Shown: positions 18,082 to 27,694 of the stretch, in pieces
How positions within the stretch are numbered: the stretch's first letter is position 1
Layout of the letters: every line of letters starts with the position of its first letter
Source of the DNA: G963668345 sp965206025
Lineage (GTDB): Bacteria > Acidobacteriota > Terriglobia > Bryobacterales > UBA6623
Assembly: GCA_965206025.1 (NCBI GenBank)
Contig: CBDBIU010000005.1
Location: 620,001 to 684,000 of the forward strand
Reading direction: 5' to 3'
Length of the DNA stretch: 64,000 nucleotides
Notes under the pieces: generated by a model
The model's input: only the letters and a program-made list of their open reading frames with translations
Database searches by the model: none
Told to the model about the DNA's origin: nothing
Position numbers and translations under genes: made by a program

Positions 18082-18504
18082 TTAGTCGCTGGCCCGAAAG
18101 TCTTCAAACCCCTCCATGACCTTCTCTCGCGGCGTCTTCCCGTTCGATTTCAGTGGCAGCCGCGCAGCATCCACAGGAGTCATGCCAAAACGCTCAAAGG
18201 CGCGCCACAGGGCTGTTCTCGTATGCTCAAGCTACGCGACGACAGGGTTAGCCCGCAGCGCCTTCTTGTTCCGCTCGCCCTGTGTCGTCCGACCGCCCTT
18301 CAAGGTCTTGCGCATCGCCCGAACTTCGGCGATCATACAGCAAAGATCCTCGATAGCAAATACGTCGCTCGAACGGACTGGAGCCCCGTTTTCCGCAAAG
18401 ATCGTCTGAAATTGCGCCCACAGTTCGGGATGCTCAAACTCAGGGGGACACGCCGGATACCCGCCCGGGATTTCAACGGCTTCAGGCAGTCCGCGCTTGA
18501 GCAT
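18082..18504 (-). pseudogene. Phage terminase small subunit-like (P27 family) fragment
   Basis: The minus-strand frame reads EIPGGYPACPPEFEHPELWA, then IEDLCCMIAEVRAMRKTL, NPVVA, an in-frame TAG (18232-18234), and continues RTALWRAFERFGMTPVDAAR to TAA 18082-18084. The pattern (a helical domain, a conserved N-P-x-V, then L..F.....GMTP..AARL) is that of P27-type terminase small subunits, which bind phage DNA for packaging. Its 5' end is removed by the IS that starts at about 18,504. No other phage structural genes are present, so this is prophage debris. Family assignment is moderate. Confidence 0.5.
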
Positions 18505-20066
18505 TTTCTCATCGAAGGATGAGCCTGAAGACGGGGGTTGGGGCTTTTTGAGTCGCTGGGGCTCCTTTCGGGCTTTTTGATTTTGAGTTTTGGGAAGGGG
18601 AGAATCGTCGTCGGGGTTGTGGGATTGTGGGAATCGCGGAGCGATTTCCAAGGGCGGTGGGAAACGAAGGGAAACCTGGTTTTGGTTTTCCTCGTTTTCC
18701 ATCGCCCGTCATTTCCACAGCCCTCTTCCTGCTGTTCAGCACGGCGTGTTCGCGGAACGGAAACTGGCAAACAGCTTCTGCTTGGCTCGCTGCATCCGGC
18801 GGGCCGCCGCCGTGTCGCTTTCGGCCTGGGCAATGCGGCCCAGAGCCTCCAGCCTCTGCCCTGGCTTGAGATAGCTGGCGGCCTCGGGCAACTTCTCGAA
18901 AGATTCCCAAGGCGTCTGGTAGTGGCGGTACACCCGCTTCTGCTTGCCTTTGGCGTCGGTCTTGATCTCGGGCTGTCCGCAGGGCCGGTGGAAGTTCAAA
19001 TAGGGATTGAAGTGCTGTTGGTAGAAGCGCTGGATGCGCCCCGCGTGCGGCGCCGCGATGTACGTATATCCCATGTGTTTGCGGATCACCGCGCCGTTTT
19101 TCGATTCCACCAAGCCGTTGTCGTTGGAGTGCCGCGGACGCGACTTGGTCTGTTCGATCAGCAGCTTGTTCAATAGCTTCTCCACCGTGCGATTGAGGAA
19201 CTCGCTGCCGTTGTCGGAATGGAAGCCGCGGATACGAAAGGGAAACTGCTCGATCATGGCTTTCAGCAACGGCTCCAGCCAGGCTTCACTGATCGCGGGC
19301 GTGGCGCCGACCACTTGCCACTGGGTGACTTCATCCACGGCATTGATGTGGTAGACGCCCTTGACGCCATCGCGATCCCCTTGATGCACCGTATCCACTC
19401 GCAGAAAGCCGGGTTGGCCTTGCGGGTCGGGCCGGCGCCGCTCGCCGATCGACACCGCCGTGGGCCGGGTCTTGGTGAAATGCAGCCGCCGCTGGCGGTA
19501 GGCTCTGCGCCGCCGCAGGCGATAGATCTGGGCCACCGAGATCCCCGCCAGCCGCTCGTATTCGCGCTGCTGGTACTGCTGGTATTCCCGCTCGAGGATC
19601 TTGCGCGTGGCCGGGCCGCTGAGGGTTTCGTGGGCCTCGTCCACCGCCGCCAGCAGTTCGACGTCGGCGGGCGTGTACTTGCGGGCAAAGCGATGCCGCC
19701 GGTAGCGGGCGGGTTGGAGTTCTCCGCCCTGCCGGTACTGCTGGATCAGCCGCGTGATTTGCGCCCGGCTCAGTCCGGTCATCTTGACCAGATACTGCCG
19801 CAGCAGCCCTTTGTCGGCGCGGTTTTGGCGGCTGTAGCCGTGCTGGCGAAGCGTGCGCGCCACCCACGTGTAGATCTCGGCCCGCCCTTTGCCTTTGAAT
19901 CGAATCTCCTCGCTGGAGTGGAGAAACTGCTGGATCTGTTGCAGGTTCAGCTTGCTGGTGTTTTGCACTTGGATAGTCAATTCCCAGCATGCCCACTCCC
20001 CGATCCTTCAGGCTCATCTTGTGTGAGAAACAAACTCCTCGTTCAGACTCATCTTGCATGAGACAA
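18504..20066 (-). mobile_element. Insertion sequence with rve-type transposase
   Basis: Inverted ends can be aligned: TTTTCTCATCGAAGGATGAG on the left and TTGTCTCATGCAAGATGAG on the complement of the right, both followed by CCTGAA or TCTGAA. A second copy of the right repeat lies at about 20,010-20,033. No clear target duplication was found, so the limits are approximate. The element carries one intact transposase gene and has replaced the 5' end of the terminase-like gene. Confidence 0.65.
18736..19980 (-). CDS. DDE transposase with integrase core (rve) domain
   Basis: The protein has 414 residues. The N-terminal third contains helix-turn-helix DNA-binding segments (LVKMTGLSRAQITRLIQQYR; YERLAGISVAQIYRLRRRRA). 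The integrase core follows, with the three acidic residues in LRVDTVHQGD, GFHSDNGSEFLN and NDNGLVESKNGAVIRKHMG. The C-terminal region includes FNPYLNFHRPCGQPEI. It belongs to the IS3/IS481-like rve group; the exact IS family was not assigned. The start is TTG 19980 in the longest frame, with GTG four codons later as an alternative. No lesion is seen, so the element may still move. Confidence 0.88.
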   Translation of the reverse strand: MTIQVQNTSKLNLQQIQQFLHSSEEIRFKGKGRAEIYTWVARTLRQHGYSRQNRADKGLLRQYLVKMTGLSRAQITRLIQQYRQGGELQPARYRRHRFARKYTPADVELLAAVDEAHETLSGPATRKILEREYQQYQQREYERLAGISVAQIYRLRRRRAYRQRRLHFTKTRPTAVSIGERRRPDPQGQPGFLRVDTVHQGDRDGVKGVYHINAVDEVTQWQVVGATPAISEAWLEPLLKAMIEQFPFRIRGFHSDNGSEFLNRTVEKLLNKLLIEQTKSRPRHSNDNGLVESKNGAVIRKHMGYTYIAAPHAGRIQRFYQQHFNPYLNFHRPCGQPEIKTDAKGKQKRVYRHYQTPWESFEKLPEAASYLKPGQRLEALGRIAQAESDTAAARRMQRAKQKLFASFRSANTPC

Positions 20067-20353
20067 GACTCTTGCTCCGACCGCCGTCCAGCAGGTCCAG
20101 GCTTGGGTGTTTAGGCTTTCGTCCTCTAAGTGACATGATTTCAATGAGTTAATGGTTTTTCTTGGGGGTTCCTAGCCAAAACGCGGGAATTTCAAAGCAG
20201 TTGACCGCTTGGTTTTGCGCGTTCGGACTGTAGAGATTGCCTGCACCCCCCTTCCCCCTGATCCCCCTGCCCGGCCGCCGGCTGTTTCGGGGAGCTTCCA
20301 CTACGTCCGGGGCCACCCTAACAGGCGTCCCCCGACTTCGTTCCAGCCCCTGA

Positions 20354-21013
20354 AACAGCCGCTTTCAGAACCGAGTCCTCTCCCCGAGATGGTTTGCTTT
20401 TACTCCGCCCCAGTGGGCGGAGCCTCTGATCCGGGACATCGTCGCCGCGCGTAAGGCTTTCTTTTGGCTGTTTCTTGGCGGATTCTGCTGGGTGGTCGGC
20501 GACTTGTTCGCAAACTACGCCGCAAAGTACGTAGGCATCGGCCGCGCTGCTCCGCTGATGAACACGAACCAGCTTTGGGGCTTGGCCTGGGGTGTGCTGG
20601 TGTTCGGAGAGTTTGCCGGCCAAAGCGGCATGGCCCATGCCGTCACTATCGGCGGCTCCCTGATCGTAATCGCGGGAGCTGTGTCCATCAGCTCGGCGGT
20701 CGCGCCGGAAGCGGAGCAGGCCTCCCGCCGCCTCGCGACACTCCGGGAATGTGAGCGCTACGGCCTGGACGTCGAGCGAGTGGAGGCCTCCATGGCGGGG
20801 ACCGACCCGCTGGCTGACGAAGCACCCGGCCAGCGTTGGTGGGACGCGGTGATCGTTGCAGCGGCCCTGGGGATTTTCGTATTCCTGGCGACGATCACGG
20901 AACGCCCTCCTTTTGCGTGGGATCACGGGTGGGCTGCCGGCTTGTTCATCGCCATGCTAGCAACGCTTTTCGGCGCCGGTTACTTGTTTTGGAAGCAAAC
21001 ACGGTTCTCTTAG
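20354..21013 (+). pseudogene. DMT-type membrane transporter, C-terminal fragment
   Basis: The frame opens after a TGA at 20351 and encodes five or so hydrophobic segments: FFWLFLGGFCWVVGDLFANY, LWGLAWGVLVFGEFAG, VTIGGSLIVIAGAVSI, then after a soluble stretch VIVAAALGIFVFLATI and AAGLFIAMLATLFGAGYLFW. This resembles the second half of drug/metabolite-type permeases. The N-terminal half and a credible start are missing (GTG 20492 lies inside a membrane segment). It borders the IS-rich zone, and the break is probably due to it. Confidence 0.5.
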
Positions 21014-21416
21014 GGTGGATTCCCTCTTAGTGGATAAGACTGGGGATTGCCACTGAAAAATTCACTTCGCGCCAACAATCGTCGAATCAGTTCGATCTAT
21101 TCGACGATTGGTCGTTCAAGAGGCAATACGAAGCTGCTGAGCGGGTACGGAGTGACCCTACTCTCAAGCGGAATCGGCAGATTCGGTGACGACGGGTTTG
21201 CGCTCAGAGGCGCTGCAAGAGCGCGCGAGGGATGTAAGGGCGCGATTTATCGCACCCCGCTCGCCGACATGCCGTACGGCGAGCACCGTACGCAAGCAAT
21301 GTACACAAACTGCTGCCGCCGAGTTGTGGTGGCCGGCCTTTCGTCCCAGTTGCTGTGACCGTGGTGAGAAAAGCGGTCTGGGCCGAGCGGCATGTCGATC
21401 CTACACGAGCGCCGCT
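21014..21416. other. Intergenic region with REP-like and dispersed repeats
   Basis: No gene was found. It holds a REP-like hairpin (21234-21258), a downstream stretch resembling that of the 39,554 repeat (TACAAACTG, GCCGCCGAG, GGCCTTTCG), a short inverted pair CGCTCGCCGAC...GGCGAGC, and a copy of the dispersed GTGAGAAAAGCGG repeat at 21361-21381. Confidence 0.6.
21234..21258 (+). repeat. REP-like hairpin
   Basis: GTAA is followed by GGGCGCGAT-TT-ATCGCACCC. It resembles the unit at 39554-39577, sharing GGGATGTA before it. Confidence 0.6.
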
Positions 21417-24365
21417 TTACTCGACGTAGAGCAACTCGTTGCTGGAAAGCAGCATTTGGCACATGCCGGCAAGGGCCATCCGGGAAGCTTGCTCCGGGGA
21501 GACGTTGCCGAGCAAGTATAGTTTTTCCTGCCTTTCGAGGTGGGCGCGGCTGATCCGTTTTTCGGTCTCGCTGGGCTTTCTCGAAAGCGCCAGCAGGTAG
21601 GCCGATTCAATCCTGCGGGCCGGTTCCCCGCCAGGGGCCATTTGGCTGACCCGTTCGGCCATGTGTTGTGCTTGCTCCAACAGGAACGGGCCGTTCAACT
21701 GGGCCAGCGACTGCAGAGGCGTGGACGAATTGATCCTCCGGTTGCAATTGGTCTGAATGAGCGGATAATCGAAAACCTCAAGAAAGCTCAACGGGTAGTT
21801 GCGCCTGGAAAGAACGTAGAGACTGCGGCGCCACTTGTCGTCGGGGTTCTCGTCGGAAATTGTTTGCAAGCCGTCCGAGTCAGGTATTAAGGGGATCGCC
21901 GGCCCACCCATGGTTTCTCGGTCCAGCTTGCCACTGGCCGCCAGAAGCGAGTCACGAATCGCCTCCGCCTCCAAGCGCCGCAGGTTCATGCGCCAAAGCA
22001 GCCGGTTTTCCGGGTCCGCGGTTTTTGCGGCGGCGCGCTCTCCGGAGGCCGGCCGGCGAGAAGATTGGCGGTATGCGGTCGAGGTCATCATCATTTTGTG
22101 AAGCCGCTTTATGCGCCAACCGTGTTCCATGAAGTCCACGGCCAGCCAATCCAGCAATTCAGAATGGGTGGGGCGAGCGCCTTGCCGGCCGAAATTCCCG
22201 ACGGTTTCGACGATGCCTTTGCCGAAGTGGTGGTACCAGATTCGATTGGCCATTACGCGGGCGGTGAGCGGATGATCCCGGTTCGTCAACCACCGGGCCA
22301 AAGCCAGCCGAAGTCCGCTGGTTTCGCCCTTGACGGAGCGAGGACGTACAAAATCCGACTTTTCCGGGGGACTCAGCACCGTTAAAAACCCTGGTCTCAC
22401 CCCGGGGCCGGGCGACTCGACGGCGCCGCGCTGTAAGAGTCGAATTTGCGGCGGCGAGCCGACATCCCAGAGCGCTTGGATCTTCCCAAACGAACGTCGG
22501 TAACCCTCGAGCGTCTTGATCTTCTCCGCAAGATTCTCCCCAGCCTGTTTGTCCTCCTCGGTCAGCGCCTTGTCCACTTCCTCGGAAGCAACCTCCAGTT
22601 TTTCCCCGAATTTTTTGAAAAGGAACTCCTGAACTTCGTTTCGCTCCTCTTCCGATGTTTCGAGAGCCGCTTTCGTGTCGGCCCGAATCTCTTCGGGCAA
22701 TTCCTGCAGCTTGGTATCGAGCAGACGTTCCTCGTAGGGGCGCCGCAAGCGGGCCAACTCCTCTTTCAACTTTTCCAGCGGGCGGTCAATCTTGGCATTG
22801 TGACGGGCGATTTCTTCCTCGTCCGCCTTCGAGACGTTAGGCAAAAAACGGTTCTTGGGTTGCTTCCAATCCGTTGGGTTGTAGGCGGCGGTGAACAAGG
22901 ACAGGAAGCGATAGTAGTCCCGCTGGGGAATGGGATCGTATTTATGGCTATGGCAGCGAGCGCACCCAAGGGTTAGCCCGAGCAGATTGGTCGATACTTT
23001 CTCCATCAGACCGAACAGGACGTCGTAGCGTTCGACGAGCAGGTTGACGATATCCGCGTCCGTGCGGTCATAGACGCTGCGCAGATACCCGGTGGCGGTC
23101 AACAGTTCCACGATTTCAGGCGTATACTTTTCGGCTGAGCGCCAATCCACCAACTCGTCGCCCGCAAGTTGTTCGGTGAGGAAGACATCATAAGGCTTGT
23201 CGCTGTTGAACGAGCGCACCACGTAGTCGCGATAACGCCACATACCCTCGAGAAGTTCGTAGGTTTCGGGCCCGGCATCAAAGCCTGTGATGTCGGTGTA
23301 GCCGGCGGCGTCGAGCCAATGCCGGCCCCAGCGCTCGCCATAGTGGGGAGACGCCAGCAAGCGGTCGATCAACCGTTCGTAGGCTTGCGGCTTCGTGTCG
23401 GCCAGGAAGGCGTCGATTTCTTCCGGGGAGGGAGGCAGTCCGATCAGGTCGAGGTAAGCGCGCCGCATGAGCGTCACTTTCGGCGCGTCCGGCGAAAAGC
23501 TCAAACCCTCGGCTTCGAGCTTGGAGAGCACGAATTTATCGATCGGGGTGCGAACACGGCTCTTGTTCTTCACCTCGGGCACAGGTTGCGCGAGGGGCTT
23601 GCGGAACGCCCAGTACTGCCGATCCTCCTCGGTGATGGGCGGCGCCTCCGCCGCGGAGAACGTTTTCCGCTCGCTTCCGGCCTGCTCGGAGCGCACGTTG
23701 AAGCGAGCGGTGTCAATCCAATTCCGCAGAGTTCGGATCTGTGTTTCGTCGAGCGGTTCCGCGGCTCCCGGAGGCGGCATGGCGCGGCTTGAGACTTGCC
23801 GGATCAGGATGCTCTTGTCCGACCAGCCCTGTAGGATCACGGGGCCGTTGGTGCTTCCTTTCAGCAGGGATTCGAGTGTTTCGAGATTCAATCCGGCCAT
23901 CGGTTCCCCGCTGCCGTGGCAGGCCACGCAACGGGACTGAAAAATGGGCGAAATCTCGCTTTCGAAGCGCGCCAGCTCCTCCGGGGAGGCCACCGCGACG
24001 AGAGCTGTTTCATCCGACAGCGCACCGCCCTCGATCCACCGTCGGATCGTTTCAACTTCCGCGTCGCCGAGGGTTTGCTTGAAGGCCGGCGGCGGCATTT
24101 CCCGCTTCGACACGCGCTGGTAAAGCAAGCTGTTTTCCGGGTCCTCTTTGACGATCACGGGCCCGTTGTGGCTGCCTTTGAGCGCTGAGCGCGCCGTGCG
24201 CAAATCGAGACCGGCCATCGAAGTGCCGCCGTGGCAACTGAGGCAGTTCGCGGTGAGGATGGGGAGTACATCCCGCTCGAAGCGCGGCGTTTGGCCCCAA
24301 GCCGCCATACCCAAGCAGCCGGTCAGTCCGATCAGCACCGCGAGCCGTCGGCGGAGTATTGACAT
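21417..24365 (-). CDS. Exported cytochrome c-like protein PSCyt1x2-PSCyt2-PSD1 (DUF1549/DUF1553)
   Basis: The protein has 982 residues with a signal peptide (LAVLIGLTGCLGMAAWGQ). Two planctomycete cytochrome C domains follow, with heme motifs CLSCH (residues 41-45) and CVACH (about residue 148), each with a distal methionine in MPPP. Then comes DUF1549 (DKFVLSKLEAEGLSFSPDAP, a further CARCHSHKYDPIPQRDYYRF) and a long charged helical linker. The C-terminal DUF1553 has LALARWLTNRDHPLTARVMA and MTSTAYRQSSRRPASG. It likely acts in the periplasm; electron transfer is suggested by the heme motifs, but the substrate is unknown. The 16-nt gap to the upstream DUF1501 gene implies an operon. It is the intact counterpart of the broken gene at 2-2331. 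Confidence 0.93.
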   Translation of the reverse strand: MSILRRRLAVLIGLTGCLGMAAWGQTPRFERDVLPILTANCLSCHGGTSMAGLDLRTARSALKGSHNGPVIVKEDPENSLLYQRVSKREMPPPAFKQTLGDAEVETIRRWIEGGALSDETALVAVASPEELARFESEISPIFQSRCVACHGSGEPMAGLNLETLESLLKGSTNGPVILQGWSDKSILIRQVSSRAMPPPGAAEPLDETQIRTLRNWIDTARFNVRSEQAGSERKTFSAAEAPPITEEDRQYWAFRKPLAQPVPEVKNKSRVRTPIDKFVLSKLEAEGLSFSPDAPKVTLMRRAYLDLIGLPPSPEEIDAFLADTKPQAYERLIDRLLASPHYGERWGRHWLDAAGYTDITGFDAGPETYELLEGMWRYRDYVVRSFNSDKPYDVFLTEQLAGDELVDWRSAEKYTPEIVELLTATGYLRSVYDRTDADIVNLLVERYDVLFGLMEKVSTNLLGLTLGCARCHSHKYDPIPQRDYYRFLSLFTAAYNPTDWKQPKNRFLPNVSKADEEEIARHNAKIDRPLEKLKEELARLRRPYEERLLDTKLQELPEEIRADTKAALETSEEERNEVQEFLFKKFGEKLEVASEEVDKALTEEDKQAGENLAEKIKTLEGYRRSFGKIQALWDVGSPPQIRLLQRGAVESPGPGVRPGFLTVLSPPEKSDFVRPRSVKGETSGLRLALARWLTNRDHPLTARVMANRIWYHHFGKGIVETVGNFGRQGARPTHSELLDWLAVDFMEHGWRIKRLHKMMMTSTAYRQSSRRPASGERAAAKTADPENRLLWRMNLRRLEAEAIRDSLLAASGKLDRETMGGPAIPLIPDSDGLQTISDENPDDKWRRSLYVLSRRNYPLSFLEVFDYPLIQTNCNRRINSSTPLQSLAQLNGPFLLEQAQHMAERVSQMAPGGEPARRIESAYLLALSRKPSETEKRISRAHLERQEKLYLLGNVSPEQASRMALAGMCQMLLSSNELLYVE

Positions 24366-24381
24366 GGGATTCTCTTATCGC

Positions 24382-25866
24382 TCAGGTATCTTGTGGAGGC
24401 TTCTTCACCAGATCCCCGACAACCTCGGCGCCAGTTACACTCACGTCGCTTGCGGTTTGCTCTCGGCCTTCAAACGGATAGGTGAGACGTTTGTGATCGA
24501 GACCCAACAGGTAAAGCAAGGTGGCTTGCAAACTCGGCACGCTCACCCGGTTCAGCGTGGCCTTGTAGGCGAATTCGTCGGTCTCGCCGTAAACAAGCCC
24601 GTTCTTGAATCCTCCGCCCGCGAGCCAAAGGCTGAAGGCGTTGCGATTGTGATCCCGACCTTTGCCGTGCTGGCTGGTCGGCAGGCGGCCAAATTCGCCG
24701 GCCCACATGACGATTGTACTGTCGAGCAATCCGCGGCCTTTCAGATCCTGGATGAGAGCGGCGGATCCCTGGTCCGTCTTGGCGCAGATGGGCGGCAGAG
24801 TTTCTTTGGTGTCCTGATGCGTGTCCCAGGGCTGGCCCTTGCCGGGGAAGATCTGCACGAAGCGCACACCGGCCTCGACGAGCCGCCGGGCCATCAAACA
24901 GCGGGTGCCATAGCCGGCCGTAACAGGATTGTCGAGCCCGTAGAGCTTCTTGGTGGCCTCGGATTCGTCGGATAAGTCCAGCACTTCGGCGGCGGCAAGC
25001 TGCATCCGCGCCGCCAACTCGTAGTTCTGAATCCGTGCCTCCAATTCAGACTCGCCCGGGTGATGGCGCAAGTGTTCCGCATTGATTTTGGCCAGATAGT
25101 CCAAGCTCTCCCGCTGCACGCCCGGCGGCACGGGCACGGGTGGATTGAGATGGTGCACCGGCGTGCCCGTTGAGGCGAACTCGACGCCTTGATAGAGCGC
25201 CGGCAGCCAGCCGCTGGACCAGAGGATCTTGCCCAGGGTGTGGTAGCCTTCCGGGTCGCGAAGCACGACGTAGGCGGGGAGGTTCTGGTTTTCGGTTCCC
25301 AGAGCATAGGTGATCCAGGAGCCAATCACCGGCCGTCCGGCGAAGATATTGCTCGTGAGGAGCATGTTCAGCCCCTCGGGGTGATTGTTGTGCTCGGTGT
25401 ACATCGACCGCACCAGACACATCTCGTCCACCACAGTGGCTTGATGGGGAAGAACCTCGGAAAGCTCCATGCCGCATTCGCCGTGGCGTCGAAACTCGAA
25501 GGGGGTAGGGAGCAGAATGTTCGCGTTGTTAGGTTGGTGGATTTCCACTCCGTCGGGATGGGGTTGGCCGGCGCGCTTGGTGAGTTCCGGTTTCGGGTCG
25601 AACAAGTCCATCTGGCTGGGGCCGCCGTTCTGGACCATTTGAATGACAGCCTTCGCGGGGCCGGGGAAATGCCCGGAGCGCGGCTGCAGATTGTTGTAAA
25701 GCTGTCGATCAGGGCCCCGCTCCGCCGCCAACAACGAATCGGAATGCAACAGGCTCTTTAGCGCCAGGCTGCCCAGCCCCAGGCCGGACATCTCCAGTAA
25801 CTTTCGCCGCGACACCGACGCGGCGAGTCGAGAGAAATCCTCTTTACCGGAGGGCATGATGGTCAC
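24382..25866 (-). CDS. DUF1501 family Tat-exported protein
   Basis: The protein has 494 residues with a twin-arginine leader (SRRKLLEMSGLGLGSLALKS) about 18 residues from the start, then NGGPSQMDLFDPKPEL, LSEVLPHQATVVDEMCLVRS, the RCLMARRLVEAGVRFVQIFP block and MWAGEFGRLPTSQ. The family shares its fold with sulfatases, and its substrate is unknown. The start is GTG 25866, which overlaps the TGA of the truncated upstream gene by 4 nt (25863-25866); an ATG lies three codons later. The DUF1549/DUF1553 gene is 16 nt downstream, so the pair is one transcription unit. With its upstream partner cut by IS elements, the native promoter may have been lost. Confidence 0.93.
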   Translation of the reverse strand: MTIMPSGKEDFSRLAASVSRRKLLEMSGLGLGSLALKSLLHSDSLLAAERGPDRQLYNNLQPRSGHFPGPAKAVIQMVQNGGPSQMDLFDPKPELTKRAGQPHPDGVEIHQPNNANILLPTPFEFRRHGECGMELSEVLPHQATVVDEMCLVRSMYTEHNNHPEGLNMLLTSNIFAGRPVIGSWITYALGTENQNLPAYVVLRDPEGYHTLGKILWSSGWLPALYQGVEFASTGTPVHHLNPPVPVPPGVQRESLDYLAKINAEHLRHHPGESELEARIQNYELAARMQLAAAEVLDLSDESEATKKLYGLDNPVTAGYGTRCLMARRLVEAGVRFVQIFPGKGQPWDTHQDTKETLPPICAKTDQGSAALIQDLKGRGLLDSTIVMWAGEFGRLPTSQHGKGRDHNRNAFSLWLAGGGFKNGLVYGETDEFAYKATLNRVSVPSLQATLLYLLGLDHKRLTYPFEGREQTASDVSVTGAEVVGDLVKKPPQDT

Positions 25867-26141
25867 CTCTTTTCGGCCACTCGTTTCGAGGCCGGCTCGA
25901 CGGTAAGTATTATAGGTCGGGTGGGCGCCCAGCGGCCGCCCACTTGGGCCTCCACCGAAAACTCATAGGAGCCCAACGGCGCGTCTTCGTCCGCGTCTAA
26001 CTGTATTTTACTCTCATCTCCCTCACGGCCGGCGAGTTTGAACGCGACTCCCGAGGGCAGGCCTTTGGCGACAATGTTCGCGCTCTGAGGGCAGTTTTCG
26101 GCAGTTAGCGCAAGGGTGTCCGAGCCTATGCCTCGCCAAAA
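25863..26141 (-). pseudogene. 3' fragment of the first gene of the DUF1501 operon (pre-peptidase or Ig-like domain)
   Basis: About 90 codons remain, ending at TGA 25863-25865 and overlapping the DUF1501 start. The text (GSDTLALTAENCPQSANIVA, KGLPSGVAFKLAGREGDESK, APLGSYEFSVEAQVGGRWAP, TRPIILTVEPASKR) is that of beta-sandwich domains at the end of large exported proteins that often accompany DUF1501 and DUF1549 genes. The frame closes at TAG 26142-26144, where IS-derived sequence begins, so the gene has lost its 5' part. Confidence 0.65.
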
Positions 26142-26221
26142 CTAGGTAGCCGTTTAGATTGAGGAGCTTGAGCCCACGCGGCCTTGACAGCCGGGTCCGC
26201 CGTTCGCGCATTCTGGTAGCC

Positions 26222-26395
26222 GTGATTCCCTTCGTCTTCCGGCTCGTTCGACTACTCAACATCGCCCTGCCCAGCCGCCGCAGCCTCATCCTTGAGAATC
26301 TGGCGCTTCGCCAGCAACTGGCAGTCTACAAACGAAACGCCAAACGAACTCGCCTGCGCCAAACCGATCGCCTGTTCTGGGTGTGCCTATCGTAA
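26222..26395 (+). pseudogene. Transposase N-terminal stub (rve-type element)
   Basis: The stub reads VIPFVFRLVRLLNIALPSRR, LILENLALRQQLAVYKRNAK, LRQTDRLFWVCLS and stops. It parallels the start of the next transposase pseudogene (LHQQLAVLQRR...), so it is a 3'-truncated relative of the same IS group. Confidence 0.65.
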
Positions 26396-26454
26396 ACTCC
26401 GTCTGCATTGAAACGATTGAGCTTAGCGGCCTGGACTGATAGGCTCGGAGGTCC

Positions 26455-27487
26455 ATGCGTAGCATCGTGATTCCCCTGTTGATCGGGCTCCGTTCGAGCT
26501 TCCGCAGCCGGGCCGAACTGCAAGTTTAAATCGCCGCTCTGCATCAGCAGCTGGCAGTGTTGCAGCGGCGTCTCTCAACGCGACCGCGGTTACGACCCGT
26601 CGATCGAAATCTTTTGGACGTGGCTCTCGCGGCTGTGGTCGGGCTGGCGACGCGCCTTGGTGATCGTCAAACCGGAGACTGTTCTAGACTGGCATCGCCG
26701 CGGATTTCAGCTCTACTGGCGATGGAAGAGCCGCCAGCGCGGGCCGGGTAGGCCAAAGGTTTCGCCGGAAGTGAGGGTGCTGATCCGTAAGATGAGCCTC
26801 GCCAACTCAGGCTGGGGCGCTCCGCGCATCCATGGAGAACTCCTCAAGCTCGGCATTGATGTCGGCGAGACTTCGGTGGCGCTATACATGGTTCGACACA
26901 GGAAGCCGCCGTCGCAAACCTGGCGCACGTTCCTAGACAATCATCTTCGGCAACTCGTTGCCGTGGACTTTTTTGTCGTGCCGACGCTGACATTTCGAGT
27001 CCTGTTCGTGTTCGTCGTGTTGGCTCACGATCGCCGCCGGGTTCTGCATTTCAACGTCACGTCTCATCCCACGGCGGAATGGACGGCTCAGCAGATTCGG
27101 GAGGCCTTTCCATGGGAGACGGCTCCGCGCTTCCTACTGCGGGATCGGGATGGAATCTATGGGAAGGCTTTCCGGGACTGCGTGAAAGCGATGGGCGTCG
27201 AGGAAGTCAAGACCGCACCGCGAAGCCCGTGGCAGAATCCTTACGCGGAGCGTCTGATCGGATCCATCCGCCGAGAGTGTTTGGACCACGTGATCGTCTT
27301 CAACGAGCGATCACTGAAGCGTATCCTGCGATCGTACATCGACTACTATCACGATTGTCGAACTCATCTTTCTCTGCGCAAGGACACCCCGGCAACGAGG
27401 CAGGTCCAACCGCTGGAGATCGGCCGGGTGATCGAGATGCCGGTTGTCGGCGGGCTGCATCATCGCTACCTGCGGAAAGCTGCCTGA
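26455..27487 (+). pseudogene. Integrase-core transposase with nonsense and frameshift lesions
   Basis: From ATG 26455 the frame reads MRSIVIPLLIGLRSSFRSRA, then meets TAA at 26527-26529 where relatives have a glutamate (LQ-I/V-E-IAALHQQ). A one-base insertion at about 26,606-26,608 (GATCGAAATC) then shifts the frame; beyond it, the second part runs to 27487 (276 codons from 26657). That part includes KPETVLDWHRRGFQLYWRWK, the integrase core with LVAVDFFVVPTL, RFLLRDRDGIYGKAFRDCVK and SPWQNPYAERLIGSIRRECL. The catalytic acidic residues are kept, but the N-terminal helix-turn-helix cannot be made in one piece. It appears dead. Confidence 0.85.
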
Positions 27488-27694
27488 GAAACCGGGACGA
27501 TCCATCATCCGAGAGCCGCTTGCAGCCGAAGGCAAGCTTCGCCGAACGTACGGTCACGTGCCCAGACTCGGCGCCTCGGATTCGCGGCCAGACCGTACAC
27601 TGGCCGTTCTTGGACCGCACAAGCGACAGCTCGATGCACGACCAGGCTCATGGCCTGCCGGAATCCGGCCTTCTCGTCCGCGCCGATGGAATAA

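Noticed and set aside
18538..19176. 212-codon plus-strand frame with hydrophobic start
   Set aside because: It is antisense to the intact rve-type transposase and spans the IS end.
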